Source: Fervidobacterium thailandense
GTDB taxonomy: Bacteria > Thermotogota > Thermotogae > Thermotogales > Fervidobacteriaceae
Direction: 5' to 3'
NCBI RefSeq assembly: GCF_001719065.1
Contig: NZ_LWAF01000001.1
Location: 62,001-126,000, forward strand
DNA: 64,000 bases
The translations under genes were made by a program, and so were the position numbers. The notes under the pieces were generated by a model. That model did no database searches and was not told the DNA's origin. It worked only from the letters and a program-made list of their open reading frames with translations. Position 1 is the first letter of the stretch, and each line of letters opens with the position of its first letter. Shown here piece after piece: positions 1-9,305 of the stretch.

Positions 1-972
1 ACGTTTGAGAAACCCGAAGGAGCGGTTTCCTACAGTGAAGTGTTCGGGAACACGCTTGTTGAACTTGCCAAGAAGGACTCGAGGATAGTAGCCTTGACTG
101 CTGCGATGCCGGATGGTACCGGGTTGAATTCCTTTGCCAAGATGTTCCCAGAACGGTTTGTCGATCTGGGTATTACGGAACAATCGGTAGTAACGTACGC
201 CGGAGCACTCGCACTGTACGGGATGAAACCTGTGGTGGCGATATACTCGACCTTCTTGCAAAGGGCCTACGATCAGGTGATACACGATGTGGCCTTGCAG
301 AAATTAAAAGTCATATTCGCCATTGACCGTGCTGGACTTGTTGGTTCGGACGGACCAACGCACCACGGGGTTTTCGATATAGCGTTTTTGAGGCCGATTC
401 CAAACGTGGAAATTTTTACCCCACTTGATGCTGGGGATCTTGTGGGAATGCTCGCGTACGTCCTCGAAAATTTCGAACATCTTAATGGACCGGTGGCCAT
501 CAGATACCCAAGGGATGTTGAATTTGCCAAACTCGAGCAATTGTGTGGTAAAATAGAACCAGCCGAACCGCACAGCTGGAATTTGGTACGTAACGGGAAG
601 AACGTCGCTCTGCTCAGTGTTGGAACGCTGACACGTCTGTACACGGAAATCTGTGCAAGGAACGATTGGACTCTCGTTGGAGTTAGAAGTGTAAAACCCC
701 TTGATGAGGATACGTTGAACAAGGTTGTTGCGAGTCACGAGGTAATAGTAACCATTGAGGAAGGTACACTGAACGGTGGATTTGGAGATGCGGTCAACTC
801 CTTCATCGTGAACCGAGCACTGGCTGGGAAGGTTAGAGTACTTAACATCGGTATAGGTGATCAGTTTGTACCGCACGGCTCGCGAGAAGAGCTCCTTCGG
901 TACACAGGTTTGGATCCAACTTCAGTTGAAAGACGTGTGAGGGATTTTCTGAGAGTTAGCTGTTCGTCGTAG
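1..972 (+). CDS. dxs: 1-deoxy-D-xylulose-5-phosphate synthase, C-terminal half (5' end outside window)
   Basis: DXS is the thiamine-diphosphate enzyme that condenses pyruvate and glyceraldehyde 3-phosphate in the first step of the MEP isoprenoid pathway. The reading frame is open from base 1, so the N-terminal thiamine-binding domain lies outside the window. What remains is the pyrimidine-binding and C-terminal transketolase domains. The stretch DRAGLVGSDGPTHHGVFD is a DXS hallmark and separates it from ordinary transketolase; the conserved Glu of the pyrimidine-binding domain is in DLGITEQ. GTG 40 is only the first in-frame start codon visible and is unlikely to be the true start. Two other isoprenoid genes (the IspF fusion at 10307 and uppS at 11886) lie in the same plus-strand run. 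Confidence 0.9.
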   Translation, partial: TFEKPEGAVSYSEVFGNTLVELAKKDSRIVALTAAMPDGTGLNSFAKMFPERFVDLGITEQSVVTYAGALALYGMKPVVAIYSTFLQRAYDQVIHDVALQKLKVIFAIDRAGLVGSDGPTHHGVFDIAFLRPIPNVEIFTPLDAGDLVGMLAYVLENFEHLNGPVAIRYPRDVEFAKLEQLCGKIEPAEPHSWNLVRNGKNVALLSVGTLTRLYTEICARNDWTLVGVRSVKPLDEDTLNKVVASHEVIVTIEEGTLNGGFGDAVNSFIVNRALAGKVRVLNIGIGDQFVPHGSREELLRYTGLDPTSVERRVRDFLRVSCSS

Positions 973-987
973 GAAAGGGGTGAAATC

Positions 988-1317
988 GTGAAATTCCAAA
1001 CCGAGTATGGTGAAATCGAGATAACGGTGAACGCTATTAGAAAACTCGTCTATCTTGCCGTGCTCGAGACTTACGGGCCGATCAGTATCGGTACCGATAA
1101 TTGGTTCGCGCGTTGGTTTTCCTCTGAAGAAGGGAAGATCAAAGTCGAAGAGGACGATTACGGACACATTACCGTAGATATATTCGTTGAAGTTGAATAC
1201 GGAACAAAAGTCACGGAAGTGGCGAGGAACATAGAAGAGAACGTTCAACACAAGCTCCGTACCTACGCTAACATCGAGAACGTAGACGTCAACGTACACA
1301 TAATCGGAGTCAAGTGA
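988..1317 (+). CDS. Asp23/Gls24 (YloU-like) family protein
   Basis: A 109-residue protein starting at GTG 988 behind AGGAAAGGGGTG. It has the alternating beta-strand and helix pattern of the Asp23/Gls24 family: an N-terminal strand with GEIEITVNAIRKLVYLAVLE, then acidic DYGHITVDIFVEVEYG and a VARNIEENVQHKL helix. These are small cytoplasmic proteins of unclear biochemical role, linked to envelope stress and membrane association in Gram-positive bacteria. The gene sits 14 bases before a DAK2-type kinase gene, which repeats the yloU-yloV pairing known from Firmicutes and supports the call. Function here is inferred from family and neighbour only. Confidence 0.8.
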   Translation: MKFQTEYGEIEITVNAIRKLVYLAVLETYGPISIGTDNWFARWFSSEEGKIKVEEDDYGHITVDIFVEVEYGTKVTEVARNIEENVQHKLRTYANIENVDVNVHIIGVK

Positions 1318-1331
1318 AATGAGGTGATACT

Positions 1332-2951
1332 TTGCTCACCGCAATAAACGGAAAAGAGCTGAAAGGCATCTTCATGAAAGGTACCGAAAATTTGCTCATG
1401 CACCGGGACGAAATAAACGCCCTGAATGTTTTCCCAGTACCGGATGGGGATACCGGTTCAAACATGAGTTCCACTATGCTCGAGGCGTGTAAGTACCTCG
1501 AGAATCTGAGCGATACTAAGTTAAAGAACGTTCTCGATGCTATAAAGAAAGGCACATTGATGGGAGCGCGTGGGAACTCGGGAGTTATTCTGTCGCAAAT
1601 ATTCCGCGGGTTCTGTGAAGCGCTTGAGAAGAAGAACAAAATAACGGTTCCGGATTTCGTTAAGGCGATCAAGAACGCAAAAGAGGTGGCCTACAAGGCA
1701 GTATTGAGACCAGTCGAAGGAACGATATTAACGGTCGTTCGCATTTTGGACGAGCGCTCGAAGGAACTTTCAAGCATAGAAAACTTTGAAGAGCTCTTTC
1801 AGCGGATGGAAGAGATTTCGCACGAGGCGGTAAAAATGACGCCTTTATTGCTACCGAAATTGCGTGAAGCGAACGTGGTGGATGCTGGTGCAAAAGGGTT
1901 GTACTACATCATACAAGGTTTCAAACTTTACGCTCAGGGAGATACGACGATAAACCTCGAAGGTGTCGAGACCAAACCGGCGGAAGAGATCACCATTGCA
2001 CCCGAGGAGCTCAGATTCCAGTACTGCACGGAATTGATAGTCCGCGCTAAGAAGAAGATTTCCGAGGGTGAGAAGGCCAAGCTCGAGGCCTTTTTGAACG
2101 AAATCGGTGATTCCATTGTGTTTTTCGTGCAGGATGACATCGCAAAGTTGCACGTACACACGAACAATCCCGGAAACGTTATCGAGAGATTCTTAGAGTA
2201 CGGTGAGTTACTAAAAGTCAAAATCGATAACATGAAAGAACAGCACGAACATGTCGTGAGTGAACGCTACGAGAAGAAACGAGAGAGGAAAAAGGTGGCC
2301 TACGTTGCCGTTTCACCAGGCGAAGGAATCTCGAGAGTCTTACTTGACCTTGGGGTTGACGAGATCGTTTCTGGTGGTCAATCGATGAACCCGAGTATGG
2401 CGGACATTTTGGATGCCATCAGGAGGGCGAACGCGGAGCACGTCATCGTGTTCCCGAACAATTCGAATATAATTCTAGCCGCCGAGCAAGCTGCGAAGAT
2501 CGCGGAAAACGAAGGGATAACCGTTCACGTGGTGAAAACAACGAACGTCCAAGAGAGTATCGCTGCGATGATTTACAAGTCCGGTGAAGAAATTGAGGAA
2601 ATTCTCGAGAGTATCAAACAGGTCATACCCAACGTTATTTCACTATCCATAACGATAGCGGTACGCGATTCGAAGTACGCTGGGGAAAGAATTAAGAAAA
2701 ACGAGTACTTGGGATTCATGGGGAAAGAACTGGTTGCTCACAATCGAAACCTCGTTAACGTACTCAATAAGCTCTACGAAAAATGTAACCTGGGCGAGAG
2801 GGAGATACTCACGGTGTTCGTGGGTTTTGAGGCAACACCGATTGAACAATCGATTGTCGAAAAGTACACGAAAAAGAAGTATCCAAACGTTCAGCTGGAG
2901 TTCATCGACGGTGGTCAGCCACATTATCCTTTCCTCATGATGGTGGAGTAA
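1332..2951 (+). CDS. fakA: DAK2-domain fatty-acid-kinase-like protein (FakA/YloV family)
   Basis: A 539-residue protein starting at TTG 1332 behind GAGGTG. The N-terminal third is a DAK2 (dihydroxyacetone-kinase-like) nucleotide-binding domain, with NVFPVPDGDTGSNM near residue 35 providing the Asp residues that coordinate Mg-ATP, and MGARGNSGVILSQIFRG near residue 77. The C-terminal part contains a repeated alpha/beta region (HVIVFPNNSNI, IEFIDGGQPHYPF). In FakA of Firmicutes the protein phosphorylates fatty acids held by a FakB (DegV-like) partner, feeding exogenous fatty acids into phospholipid synthesis. No fakB is visible in the window. The asp23-fakA pair is probably co-transcribed. Substrate is inferred from family, not shown. 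Confidence 0.85.
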   Translation: MLTAINGKELKGIFMKGTENLLMHRDEINALNVFPVPDGDTGSNMSSTMLEACKYLENLSDTKLKNVLDAIKKGTLMGARGNSGVILSQIFRGFCEALEKKNKITVPDFVKAIKNAKEVAYKAVLRPVEGTILTVVRILDERSKELSSIENFEELFQRMEEISHEAVKMTPLLLPKLREANVVDAGAKGLYYIIQGFKLYAQGDTTINLEGVETKPAEEITIAPEELRFQYCTELIVRAKKKISEGEKAKLEAFLNEIGDSIVFFVQDDIAKLHVHTNNPGNVIERFLEYGELLKVKIDNMKEQHEHVVSERYEKKRERKKVAYVAVSPGEGISRVLLDLGVDEIVSGGQSMNPSMADILDAIRRANAEHVIVFPNNSNIILAAEQAAKIAENEGITVHVVKTTNVQESIAAMIYKSGEEIEEILESIKQVIPNVISLSITIAVRDSKYAGERIKKNEYLGFMGKELVAHNRNLVNVLNKLYEKCNLGEREILTVFVGFEATPIEQSIVEKYTKKKYPNVQLEFIDGGQPHYPFLMMVE

Positions 2952-2972
2952 CTTCGATGCGGAGTTGGAAAG

Positions 2973-3407
2973 ATGCGAGAGGTATTAACAGTAACAAAAA
3001 TTGACGAAGATTACGTGTACTTAAAACCGTTGGCTGATGAAGCCACGTGTAGTTCGTGCTCGATATCGGGAGCTTGTTCACTCAAAGGTTCAAAACGTGA
3101 GTTGAGGGTTCGTAGATCCGAGGTAGATCTTTTACTGGGACCTGGTGATAGAGTTTTGGTCGACTTGAAATACAACCAAGCAGTGATGTCGTTCATCGTG
3201 TACGGTTTACCGCTGAGTGGGTTCTTGGTTGGCATAACCTTTGGATATTTGTTGCGCCTGAGTGACCTCTTTTCTTTACTTTTAGGACTTGGAGGATTGA
3301 TCTTTGGGTTTACCGTGGCAAGACGGATCGATAAACGTTACAGCGTGCGGATAATCGAAAAACTACCGTACACAACGGTTCGCAGTACTTACAACGTGGA
3401 CACATGA
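2973..3407 (+). CDS. RseC/MucC-like cysteine-containing membrane protein
   Basis: A 144-residue protein. The N-terminal ~60 residues are cytoplasmic, with a cysteine cluster (ATCSSCSISGAC, CX2CX5C) followed by a small beta domain. Two adjacent transmembrane segments follow (VMSFIVYGLPLSGFLVGITF and LFSLLLGLGGLIFGFTVA) and a short basic tail. This is the architecture of the RseC/MucC family, first described as SoxR-reducing/sigma-E modulating proteins and often found near Rnf genes in other bacteria. Here the Rnf-like cluster is 46 kb away. The cysteines suggest redox or iron-sulfur function, but this is family-level inference. Confidence 0.75.
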   Translation: MREVLTVTKIDEDYVYLKPLADEATCSSCSISGACSLKGSKRELRVRRSEVDLLLGPGDRVLVDLKYNQAVMSFIVYGLPLSGFLVGITFGYLLRLSDLFSLLLGLGGLIFGFTVARRIDKRYSVRIIEKLPYTTVRSTYNVDT

Positions 3408-3446
3408 CGGAAATTACTGCGATCTTACTCACAAGGGGATGAGGGG

Positions 3447-4205
3447 ATGCTGTATTCCTTCAAGCGTGGTGAACCGGCTCGGGGGTACGTGGTCCTCGTA
3501 CACGGGTTGGGTGAACACTCAGGTCGATACGAGCCACTTATCGAAAAGATTGGGGCAAGTGGTTTGAGCGTGATTGGATTTGATCTCCCCGGGCACGGTA
3601 AAAGTGGTGGGAGACGCGGCGATACCTCCGTGGAGGAAGTGATACGTGTCATAGACGAACTTACGAGAGGTATCGAAAGGTTTCGTCTTTTCGGACACAG
3701 TCTCGGAGGATTGATCGCGATTAGGTACGCCCAGGAACGTCCTCAACGCGTGGAAAAATTGGTGGTTTCATCCCCGGCGTTGATGGTAAAACCGGCCGTG
3801 TTTCAACGTATCTTGCTAACTCTACTATCGGGCATTGCACCGTTCGTTACGTTCGATAACGGCATCAACGCTGGGATGTTGTCGAGAAGTAAGGAAGCGG
3901 TTGAGAAGTACCTATCAGATCCACTTGTACACGATCGTATCTCGATAAGACTCGGGCGAAGCTTGTTGAAAAACGTTGACAAGGCTCATCAATACGCCGA
4001 AAAGATCGTATGTCCAGTTACCCTCTTAATTGGCACGGCTGACGTGATAACTCCACCTGAAGGAGCGAGGTTATTCTACGAGCGGTTGAGGACACAGAGA
4101 AAAAAGATGCTCGAATTCCCGGGTGGTTACCATGAACTCTTCGAAGATCCGCAGCATGCGGTAAATTTCAAGGAAGCGGTTGTGAGTGAACTACTTGAAA
4201 TATAA
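3447..4205 (+). CDS. alpha/beta hydrolase, monoacylglycerol-lipase-like
   Basis: A 252-residue serine hydrolase. The nucleophile elbow is FGHSLGG, the oxyanion-side motif VLVHGLGEHSGRYEPL and the GFDLPGHGKSGG strand are typical of the monoacylglycerol lipase/lysophospholipase group (Hydrolase_4). The acid is probably the Asp of GTADVITPPEGA and the catalytic His that of GGYHELFED, giving a complete triad. No signal peptide is present, so it acts in the cytoplasm, plausibly on monoacylglycerols, lysolipids or short esters. Start ATG 3447 follows AAGGGGATGAGGGG. Exact substrate cannot be read from the sequence. Confidence 0.85.
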   Translation: MLYSFKRGEPARGYVVLVHGLGEHSGRYEPLIEKIGASGLSVIGFDLPGHGKSGGRRGDTSVEEVIRVIDELTRGIERFRLFGHSLGGLIAIRYAQERPQRVEKLVVSSPALMVKPAVFQRILLTLLSGIAPFVTFDNGINAGMLSRSKEAVEKYLSDPLVHDRISIRLGRSLLKNVDKAHQYAEKIVCPVTLLIGTADVITPPEGARLFYERLRTQRKKMLEFPGGYHELFEDPQHAVNFKEAVVSELLEI

Positions 4206-4262
4206 GCGACCTGGATTCCCCTTTTAACGACACGATCAATATCTTGAATGTGAGGGAGAGAT

Positions 4263-4688
4263 GTGCTCATGATATTCTCCACCAAATTGGGCAAATTTGA
4301 ACTCCAGGAAAACGAAATTGTGACTTTTCCAAACGGAATACCCGGTTTTGAACATCTGAGAAAATTCTCCGTGATTTCGCTCAACGAGACCAATCCGATA
4401 TGTTGGCTTGTAAGCTTGGAAGATGATTCTGTAGCACTCCCGGTCATTGATCCGTGGTTAATAATCGAAGATTACGAGGTGAACCTCTCGGAAGAGGATG
4501 TAAAGGTATTAGATGTCCAAGATCCGTCCGACCTGGTTGTTTGGGCTGTTGTTACAATACCACCGGGTGCTCCCGAACAGGCGACGGTGAACTTGAAGGC
4601 GCCGATCGTGATTAACCTGAGAAATGGAACGGGTGTGCAGGTAATAATGGACAGGTACGAACTGAAACATCCGATAAAGGGCTCTTGA
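4263..4688 (+). CDS. fliW: Flagellar assembly factor FliW
   Basis: A 141-residue protein with the FliW signature: FPNGIPGFEHLRKFSVISL near the N terminus, then a conserved beta-barrel ending in APIVINLRNGTGVQVIMDRYELKHPI. FliW binds CsrA and releases it from flagellin mRNA, and it also binds flagellin, coupling flagellin export to translation. csrA follows 38 bases downstream of the stop, the standard fliW-csrA pairing. GTG 4263 follows GAGGGAGAGAT closely; ATG 4269 is an alternative with better spacing. No flagellar structural gene lies in the window, so motility is implied, not shown. Confidence 0.93.
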   Translation: MLMIFSTKLGKFELQENEIVTFPNGIPGFEHLRKFSVISLNETNPICWLVSLEDDSVALPVIDPWLIIEDYEVNLSEEDVKVLDVQDPSDLVVWAVVTIPPGAPEQATVNLKAPIVINLRNGTGVQVIMDRYELKHPIKGS

Positions 4689-4726
4689 CGCCTCGAGAAT
4701 TTTAATTGCCGAAAGTGGTGGTGCGA

Positions 4727-4951
4727 ATGCTCGTACTTTCGAGAAAGGTTGGAGAAAGCATAATAATCGGGGACAACGTGGAGATAAAGATACTGAAGGT
4801 CGAGGGTTCTTCGGTTAAACTCGGTATCGTTGCCCCGGCGGATGTGAAGATTTACCGTGAGGAGGTTTACAAAAAGGTCGCCGAGCAGAACAAAAGTTCA
4901 ACACTGTTCGATGCCGGACAAGTTTCGGACATTATTAAGCGAGTGAAATGA
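4727..4951 (+). CDS. csrA: Carbon storage regulator CsrA
   Basis: An RNA-binding translational regulator that recognises GGA motifs in mRNA leaders. From ATG 4727 the protein begins [20 protein letters not shown], the canonical CsrA N terminus; an upstream in-frame TTG at 4706 would add seven residues absent from the family and is rejected. The total is 74 residues, a normal CsrA length, with the beta-strand core [25 protein letters not shown]. It follows fliW, its known protein antagonist. The site in front of the start is a weak GGTGGTG. Confidence 0.94.
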   Translation: MLVLSRKVGESIIIGDNVEIKILKVEGSSVKLGIVAPADVKIYREEVYKKVAEQNKSSTLFDAGQVSDIIKRVK

Positions 4952-4970
4952 CGCTTTTGGAGGTGGAAGC

Positions 4971-5258
4971 TTGATAAGGATAGACGACAAACTCGTTGAG
5001 CACCTCTGCAAACTTGCCAGGATAAGCGTTGCGGATTGGGATAGACTCAAAAGTGATTTACAGAAAATTATAGATTACTTCGATATACTCAACGAAGTTG
5101 ATACGACCGATGTTGAACCGATGTACACACCGGTTGAAGGAACAGCTTGTCTCAGGGAAGCACAATCTCCAAAAACAGCTGACGAGGTGGAGGAGATTGT
5201 TAAGAACTTTCCGGAAAGGCAGGAACGGTTTATCAAAATCCCGGGTATTTACGGTTAA
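4971..5258 (+). CDS. gatC: Aspartyl/glutamyl-tRNA amidotransferase subunit C
   Basis: A 95-residue protein of the GatC family, the small subunit that clamps GatA and GatB together for conversion of Glu-tRNA(Gln) or Asp-tRNA(Asn) to the amidated form. Diagnostic features are the N-terminal VEHLCKLARISV helix, IIDYFDILNEVDTTDVEPMYTP, and the C-terminal REAQSP segment. It starts at TTG 4971 after GGAGGTGGAAGC. gatA and gatB are not adjacent, so the subunits are encoded apart. Confidence 0.93.
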   Translation: MIRIDDKLVEHLCKLARISVADWDRLKSDLQKIIDYFDILNEVDTTDVEPMYTPVEGTACLREAQSPKTADEVEEIVKNFPERQERFIKIPGIYG

Positions 5259-5298
5259 CTGGTGGCCGTTTAAGCGCTTTGGTGCTTTTAGGCAGAAT

Positions 5299-5652
5299 GT
5301 GGACCTGTCAAAGATCAGTTGGAAAAATGCCGAGGAACTGGCAGCGGAATACCTGCGGTCAGAGGGGTACAAAGTTATCGGAAGGAACGTTAGAACACCG
5401 TTTGGTGAAATCGACATCGTCGCCTTGAAGAAGGGAACTTACGTTTTTGTTGAAGTTAAGTCGGGCTACTCAAAGCGAATTAGCCCTGCTGAACGTGTTG
5501 ACCGAGTGAAATACGCAAAAATTCTGAACGCAGCGGAATATTACATTTCTAACTTCCCGAAAAAGAAGTTTCGCTCGGCCAGAGTGGATGTTATCGAAGT
5601 AACCGACAATGGAATCAAACACTACGAAAACGTTGGGTGGGAGTATCGATGA
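5299..5652 (+). CDS. YraN family (UPF0102) endonuclease-like protein
   Basis: From GTG 5299 this is a 117-residue protein, the usual size for YraN/UPF0102. It carries the PD-(D/E)XK-like motif of the family: [20 protein letters not shown] followed by YVFVEVKSG, and the [20 protein letters not shown] helix at the N terminus. The frame is open upstream through gatC, but those residues are the shadow of gatC. The family resembles Holliday-junction resolvases in fold; its cellular role is unsettled. It overlaps smpB by ATGA (stop 5650-5652, smpB start 5649), so the two are translationally coupled. Confidence 0.83.
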   Translation: MDLSKISWKNAEELAAEYLRSEGYKVIGRNVRTPFGEIDIVALKKGTYVFVEVKSGYSKRISPAERVDRVKYAKILNAAEYYISNFPKKKFRSARVDVIEVTDNGIKHYENVGWEYR

Positions 5653-6095
5653 AGTTGATCGCGACGAACAAGAAGGCTTACACCGACTACACGATCGTCG
5701 AGACCTACGAAGCCGGAATAGTGCTCGTTGGTACGGAAGTGAAATCTCTGAGAGAGCACGGAGCCAGCTTCAAGGACTCGTTCTGCCGCATAAAAGATGG
5801 TGAAATTTTTCTCTTGAACCTCCACATTCCGCCTTACCGGTTCGGTAACATCTACAACCACGACCCGGAACGACCTCGCAAGTTGTTGCTTCACCGAAAA
5901 GAGATAGACCGGTTGTGGGGAAAGGTGCGTCAGGAAGGTTACACGATAATACCAACGAAGATTTATTTCAACGATCGCGGGATAGTAAAGGTAGAAATAG
6001 CTGTAGCGCGCGGTAAGAAAGCTTACGACAAACGTGAAGAGATCAAAAAACGTGAGATTGAAAAAAAGATAAGGGAACATCTCAAGTACAGATAA
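5649..6095 (+). CDS. smpB: tmRNA-binding protein SmpB
   Basis: SmpB delivers tmRNA to stalled ribosomes in trans-translation. ATG 5649 gives a 148-residue protein with the family landmarks: [52 protein letters not shown] and the basic C-terminal tail [20 protein letters not shown], which enters the mRNA channel. The GGGTGGGAG ribosome site lies inside the end of yraN. An in-frame GTG at 5637 is less likely. No tmRNA gene was seen in the window. Confidence 0.96.
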   Translation: MKLIATNKKAYTDYTIVETYEAGIVLVGTEVKSLREHGASFKDSFCRIKDGEIFLLNLHIPPYRFGNIYNHDPERPRKLLLHRKEIDRLWGKVRQEGYTIIPTKIYFNDRGIVKVEIAVARGKKAYDKREEIKKREIEKKIREHLKYR

Positions 6096-6116
6096 AATAA
6101 AACGGAGGTTTAAGTT

Positions 6117-6854
6117 ATGGATATACGAAGAATTGTCGAGGAAAAAGTAAAGGAATTCAGGAGTAACTACAAACCGGTAGAACTTGAGATCGATGCAGCC
6201 CAGCTGAAACTGGGCTCTTACATTGAGCACACGAACCTCAAGCCCACTGCGACAACGGATGAAATCGTAAAGCTCTGTGAGGAGGCTAAGGCATTCGGTT
6301 TCAAAGGCGTGTGCGTCAATCCTGCCTTTGTTCCACTTGTCCGGGAGAAGCTCCAAGGTACGGGAATCCTCGTGGTTACCGTTGTCGGATTTCCGTTAGG
6401 AGCAACGGCAATCGATGTTAAGGCCTTCGAGGCTGACTGGGTTGTCCGCAACGGTGCGCAGGAAGTTGACATGGTCATCAACATCGGTAAGTTAAAAGAA
6501 GGTGACTACAAGTATGTTTACGAGGACATACGTGCTGTAGTCGAAGCTTCTAAGGTTCCAGTAAAGGTAATTATCGAAACGTGCTACCTAACTGACGAGG
6601 AAAAGGTTGCCGCTTGCGTGATTTCGAAACTTGCCGGGGCGAAGTTCGTTAAAACGTCGACGGGTTTTGGAACCGCCGGTGCAAAGTTCGAGGATGTCCA
6701 GTTGATGCGATGGGCCGTTGACGGTGAGATCGAGGTGAAGGCCTCCGGAGGCATTCGCACACTTGAGGATGCCCTCAAAATGCTCAAGGCTGGCGCGACG
6801 CGCATCGGTACGAGCTCGGGGGTAGCGATCTGCTCGGCACATTTGAATGGCTGA
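6117..6854 (+). CDS. deoC: Deoxyribose-phosphate aldolase
   Basis: DeoC cleaves 2-deoxyribose 5-phosphate to acetaldehyde and glyceraldehyde 3-phosphate in deoxynucleoside salvage. In the 245-residue protein the Schiff-base lysine is K179 in AKFVKTSTGFGTAGAK; the conserved Asp of EVDMVINIG (about residue 118) and C-terminal KASGGIRT, GATRIGTSSG phosphate-binding loops are present. About 30 N-terminal residues precede the barrel. Start ATG 6117 is behind CGGAGG. The pyrimidine-nucleoside phosphorylase at 25251, which provides the pentose phosphate upstream in the same pathway, is also in the window but not adjacent. Confidence 0.95.
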   Translation: MDIRRIVEEKVKEFRSNYKPVELEIDAAQLKLGSYIEHTNLKPTATTDEIVKLCEEAKAFGFKGVCVNPAFVPLVREKLQGTGILVVTVVGFPLGATAIDVKAFEADWVVRNGAQEVDMVINIGKLKEGDYKYVYEDIRAVVEASKVPVKVIIETCYLTDEEKVAACVISKLAGAKFVKTSTGFGTAGAKFEDVQLMRWAVDGEIEVKASGGIRTLEDALKMLKAGATRIGTSSGVAICSAHLNG

Positions 6855-6891
6855 TCCGGGAGTAAAGAATCCCGAGGGGGTTGATAAGATG

Positions 6892-8001
6892 AAGGTACTC
6901 GGTTTGATTCTGGCGGGGGGACGTAGCGAAGCGTTGGGAAAATTGGTGCACAAGCGGGCGAGTGCCGCGTTACCCGTTTTCGGGAAATATCGTGCAATAG
7001 ACTTTACACTCAGCAACATGGTCAACTCTGGAATTTACAAGGTCGGGGTACTGACGCAGTACAATCCCCGTAGTTTGATGGACCACCTCGGATCGGGTAA
7101 GGAATGGGACCTTGACAGAAAGCACGGGGGACTTTACATTCTTCAGCCGTACTTGGGAATGACCGGTGAGTACTGGTACAGGGGTACGGCGGATGCGATT
7201 TTCCAGAACACAACGATGTTGAGGCGCGGTGATGAGGATTATGTACTGATTGGCTCCGGTGATCACATTTATAAGATGACCTACAACAACCTGTTCAGCT
7301 ATCACTTCGAAAAGGGAGCCGACATAACGTTGATCGTCAAAGAGCTCGACGACACTTATGATATAAGGCAGTACGGTGTGGTTGTTACGGATGCGGATGG
7401 CAGGATATTAGAGTTTTACGAAAAAGTTGAAAACCCACCGACCCGTAAGGCGTTCCTTGGAGTTTACTTTATTAACAAATACCTGTTACTCGACCTCCTG
7501 TACGACACCGTGCCATCCGGGAAGTACGACTTACTCTTGGATGTTGTAGTACCGAACTTATCCAGACTCCGCGTTTACGCGTACGAGTTCAAGGGTTACT
7601 GGAGGAATGTCAAAAAGGGTATCCTGGAGTATTACAGAATCAACATGGATGTTTTGAAAAAGGAAGTACGCGAAGAACTCTTCTTAAAAAACGGCAAGGT
7701 GTACACCAAATTGAAAGACTACCCCCCGGCAAAGTTCACTGGAACAGCTAAGGTTTCCAACTCGCTCGTGTCCGATGGTTGTATCGTTTCCGGTGTGGTG
7801 AAGAATTCCGTACTATTCAGGGGGGTCGTTGTCAGGGCTGGGGCTCGCGTGGAGAATTCCATCGTGATGCAGGACACAGTCATAGAAGAGGGGGCCTACG
7901 TTAAGAACGCTATCATCGACAAAAACTGCGTTATCCGTGCGGAACAGTCCCTCATCGGCGATTTCGAGCCTGTCGTTTTGGAAAAATGGATGGTAGTTTA
8001 G
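6892..8001 (+). CDS. glgD: Glucose-1-phosphate adenylyltransferase, GlgD-type (regulatory/non-catalytic) subunit
   Basis: A nucleotidyltransferase with a C-terminal left-handed beta-helix (hexapeptide repeats such as NSVLFRGVVVRAGARVENSIV). The N-terminal loop reads LILAGGRSEALGKLVHKRA, lacking the GGxGTRL nucleotide-binding consensus that its neighbour has. This loss, together with the tandem position before glgC, is typical of GlgD subunits that modulate a catalytic GlgC. ATG 6892 is preferred because it follows GAGGGGG at good spacing and starts at MKVLGLILAGG; an upstream ATG at 6847 overlaps deoC and adds 15 unsupported residues. Role: glycogen synthesis from glucose 1-phosphate and ATP. 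Confidence 0.87.
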   Translation, partial: KVLGLILAGGRSEALGKLVHKRASAALPVFGKYRAIDFTLSNMVNSGIYKVGVLTQYNPRSLMDHLGSGKEWDLDRKHGGLYILQPYLGMTGEYWYRGTADAIFQNTTMLRRGDEDYVLIGSGDHIYKMTYNNLFSYHFEKGADITLIVKELDDTYDIRQYGVVVTDADGRILEFYEKVENPPTRKAFLGVYFINKYLLLDLLYDTVPSGKYDLLLDVVVPNLSRLRVYAYEFKGYWRNVKKGILEYYRINMDVLKKEVREELFLKNGKVYTKLKDYPPAKFTGTAKVSNSLVSDGCIVSGVVKNSVLFRGVVVRAGARVENSIVMQDTVIEEGAYVKNAIIDKNCVIRAEQSLIGDFEPVVLEKWMVV

Positions 8002-8013
8002 GGGGCGTTTCGT

Positions 8014-9279
8014 ATGAAAAACGTTGTTGCGCTCATACTTGCCGGTGGGCAAGGGACAAGGTTAGGTGTGCTGACGGAGAAGATTCCAAAACCAGCCGTT
8101 CAATTCGGGGGAAAGTACAGGATCATAGATTTCACACTGAGTAACTGTGTTAACTCTGGGATATATCAGGTCGGTGTACTGGCGCAATACCGTCCCCACT
8201 TGTTGAACAAGCATATCGGAATCGGTAAGCCCTGGGATTTGGACAGAAAAGGTGGCGGGGTCACGATACTGCAACCGTATTCAACGCTCAAGGAGAGTGT
8301 TTGGTACAAGGGAACGGCCGATGCCGTTTATCAGAATATCGAATTTATCGAAGAGTACAAACCTGAGTACATCATCGTTCTTTCGGGAGATCACATATAT
8401 TCGATGGACTACAGTGAATTCGTGTACTATCACATCTCGAAAGGTGCGCTTGCCACCATCGCGTGTATGGAGGTACCGATAACCGAAGCGCACAGGTTCG
8501 GTATCATGATAACAGATATCGACAACAAGATCATCGAATTTGAAGAAAAGCCGAAGCGGCCAAGATCAAATCTCGCATCCTTGGGAATTTACGTCTTCAG
8601 TTGGAACTTCATAAAAGAAGTACTGATCGAAGATGCGAAGGATGAATCGAGCGACCACGATTTTGGTAAGAACATCATCCCAAAAATACTGACAACCGGC
8701 AGAGTCTACGCATTCCCGTTCGAAGGGTACTGGAGGGACGTTGGAACCATACTCTCCTACTGGGAGGCGAATCTTGAACTCACAAGACCCATTCCTCCGT
8801 TCAACTTGTACGATCCAAACTGGCGGATCTACACGAAATCCGAGGAAATGCAACCAGCTTACATCTCCGAGACTGGTGAAGTGAGAAATTCGATCATCAG
8901 CGAGGGTTGTGAAATTCACGGCTATGTTGATAATAGCGTCATCTCCCAAGGCGTCATTATTGGTGAGGGTTCCGTGATACGAAACAGTGTGCTGATGACA
9001 AAAGTTTGTGTTGGTCGTAACGTTGTTATAGAGGACGCGATCATAGCCGATAACACGGTGATCGGCGATAACTGCAGGATAGGTTTGGGAAAGTTTGCGG
9101 AGAGTAAGTACGATAAAAAAGTCTACGATTCTCATATTACTGTCATCGGAATGGATAGTCAAATAGGTGAGGGATGTGAATTTGGAAAGAACGTTGTCGT
9201 AGGTAACGATACGATCGTACCGGCCGGTACCAAGATCGAGAGTGGAGGATTCTTCTTCAAGGGAGTAAATGAAAGGTAG
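8014..9279 (+). CDS. glgC: Glucose-1-phosphate adenylyltransferase (catalytic GlgC)
   Basis: A 421-residue ADP-glucose pyrophosphorylase. The catalytic loop [21 protein letters not shown], the [11 protein letters not shown] segment, [12 protein letters not shown] (metal-binding Asp), and FEEKPKRP are intact, followed by a long hexapeptide-repeat domain. It lies 12 bases after glgD and is surely in the same operon. It forms the activated glucosyl donor for glycogen synthase; no glgA or glgB lies in the window. The start ATG 8014 has AGGGGGCG upstream. Confidence 0.95.
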   Translation: MKNVVALILAGGQGTRLGVLTEKIPKPAVQFGGKYRIIDFTLSNCVNSGIYQVGVLAQYRPHLLNKHIGIGKPWDLDRKGGGVTILQPYSTLKESVWYKGTADAVYQNIEFIEEYKPEYIIVLSGDHIYSMDYSEFVYYHISKGALATIACMEVPITEAHRFGIMITDIDNKIIEFEEKPKRPRSNLASLGIYVFSWNFIKEVLIEDAKDESSDHDFGKNIIPKILTTGRVYAFPFEGYWRDVGTILSYWEANLELTRPIPPFNLYDPNWRIYTKSEEMQPAYISETGEVRNSIISEGCEIHGYVDNSVISQGVIIGEGSVIRNSVLMTKVCVGRNVVIEDAIIADNTVIGDNCRIGLGKFAESKYDKKVYDSHITVIGMDSQIGEGCEFGKNVVVGNDTIVPAGTKIESGGFFFKGVNER

Positions 9280-9305
9280 AACACCTGAACCAGGAGTGAG
9301 CCTGC

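Noticed and set aside
304-876. 190-codon minus-strand open frame opposite dxs (and similar long antisense frames opposite glgC, alaS and others)
   Set aside because: These are shadows of strongly biased coding sequence; translations show no motif and no ribosome sites fit.
5098-5298. Long N-terminal extension of the YraN-like protein
   Set aside because: The region is the coding sequence of gatC in another frame; the extension has no family match.
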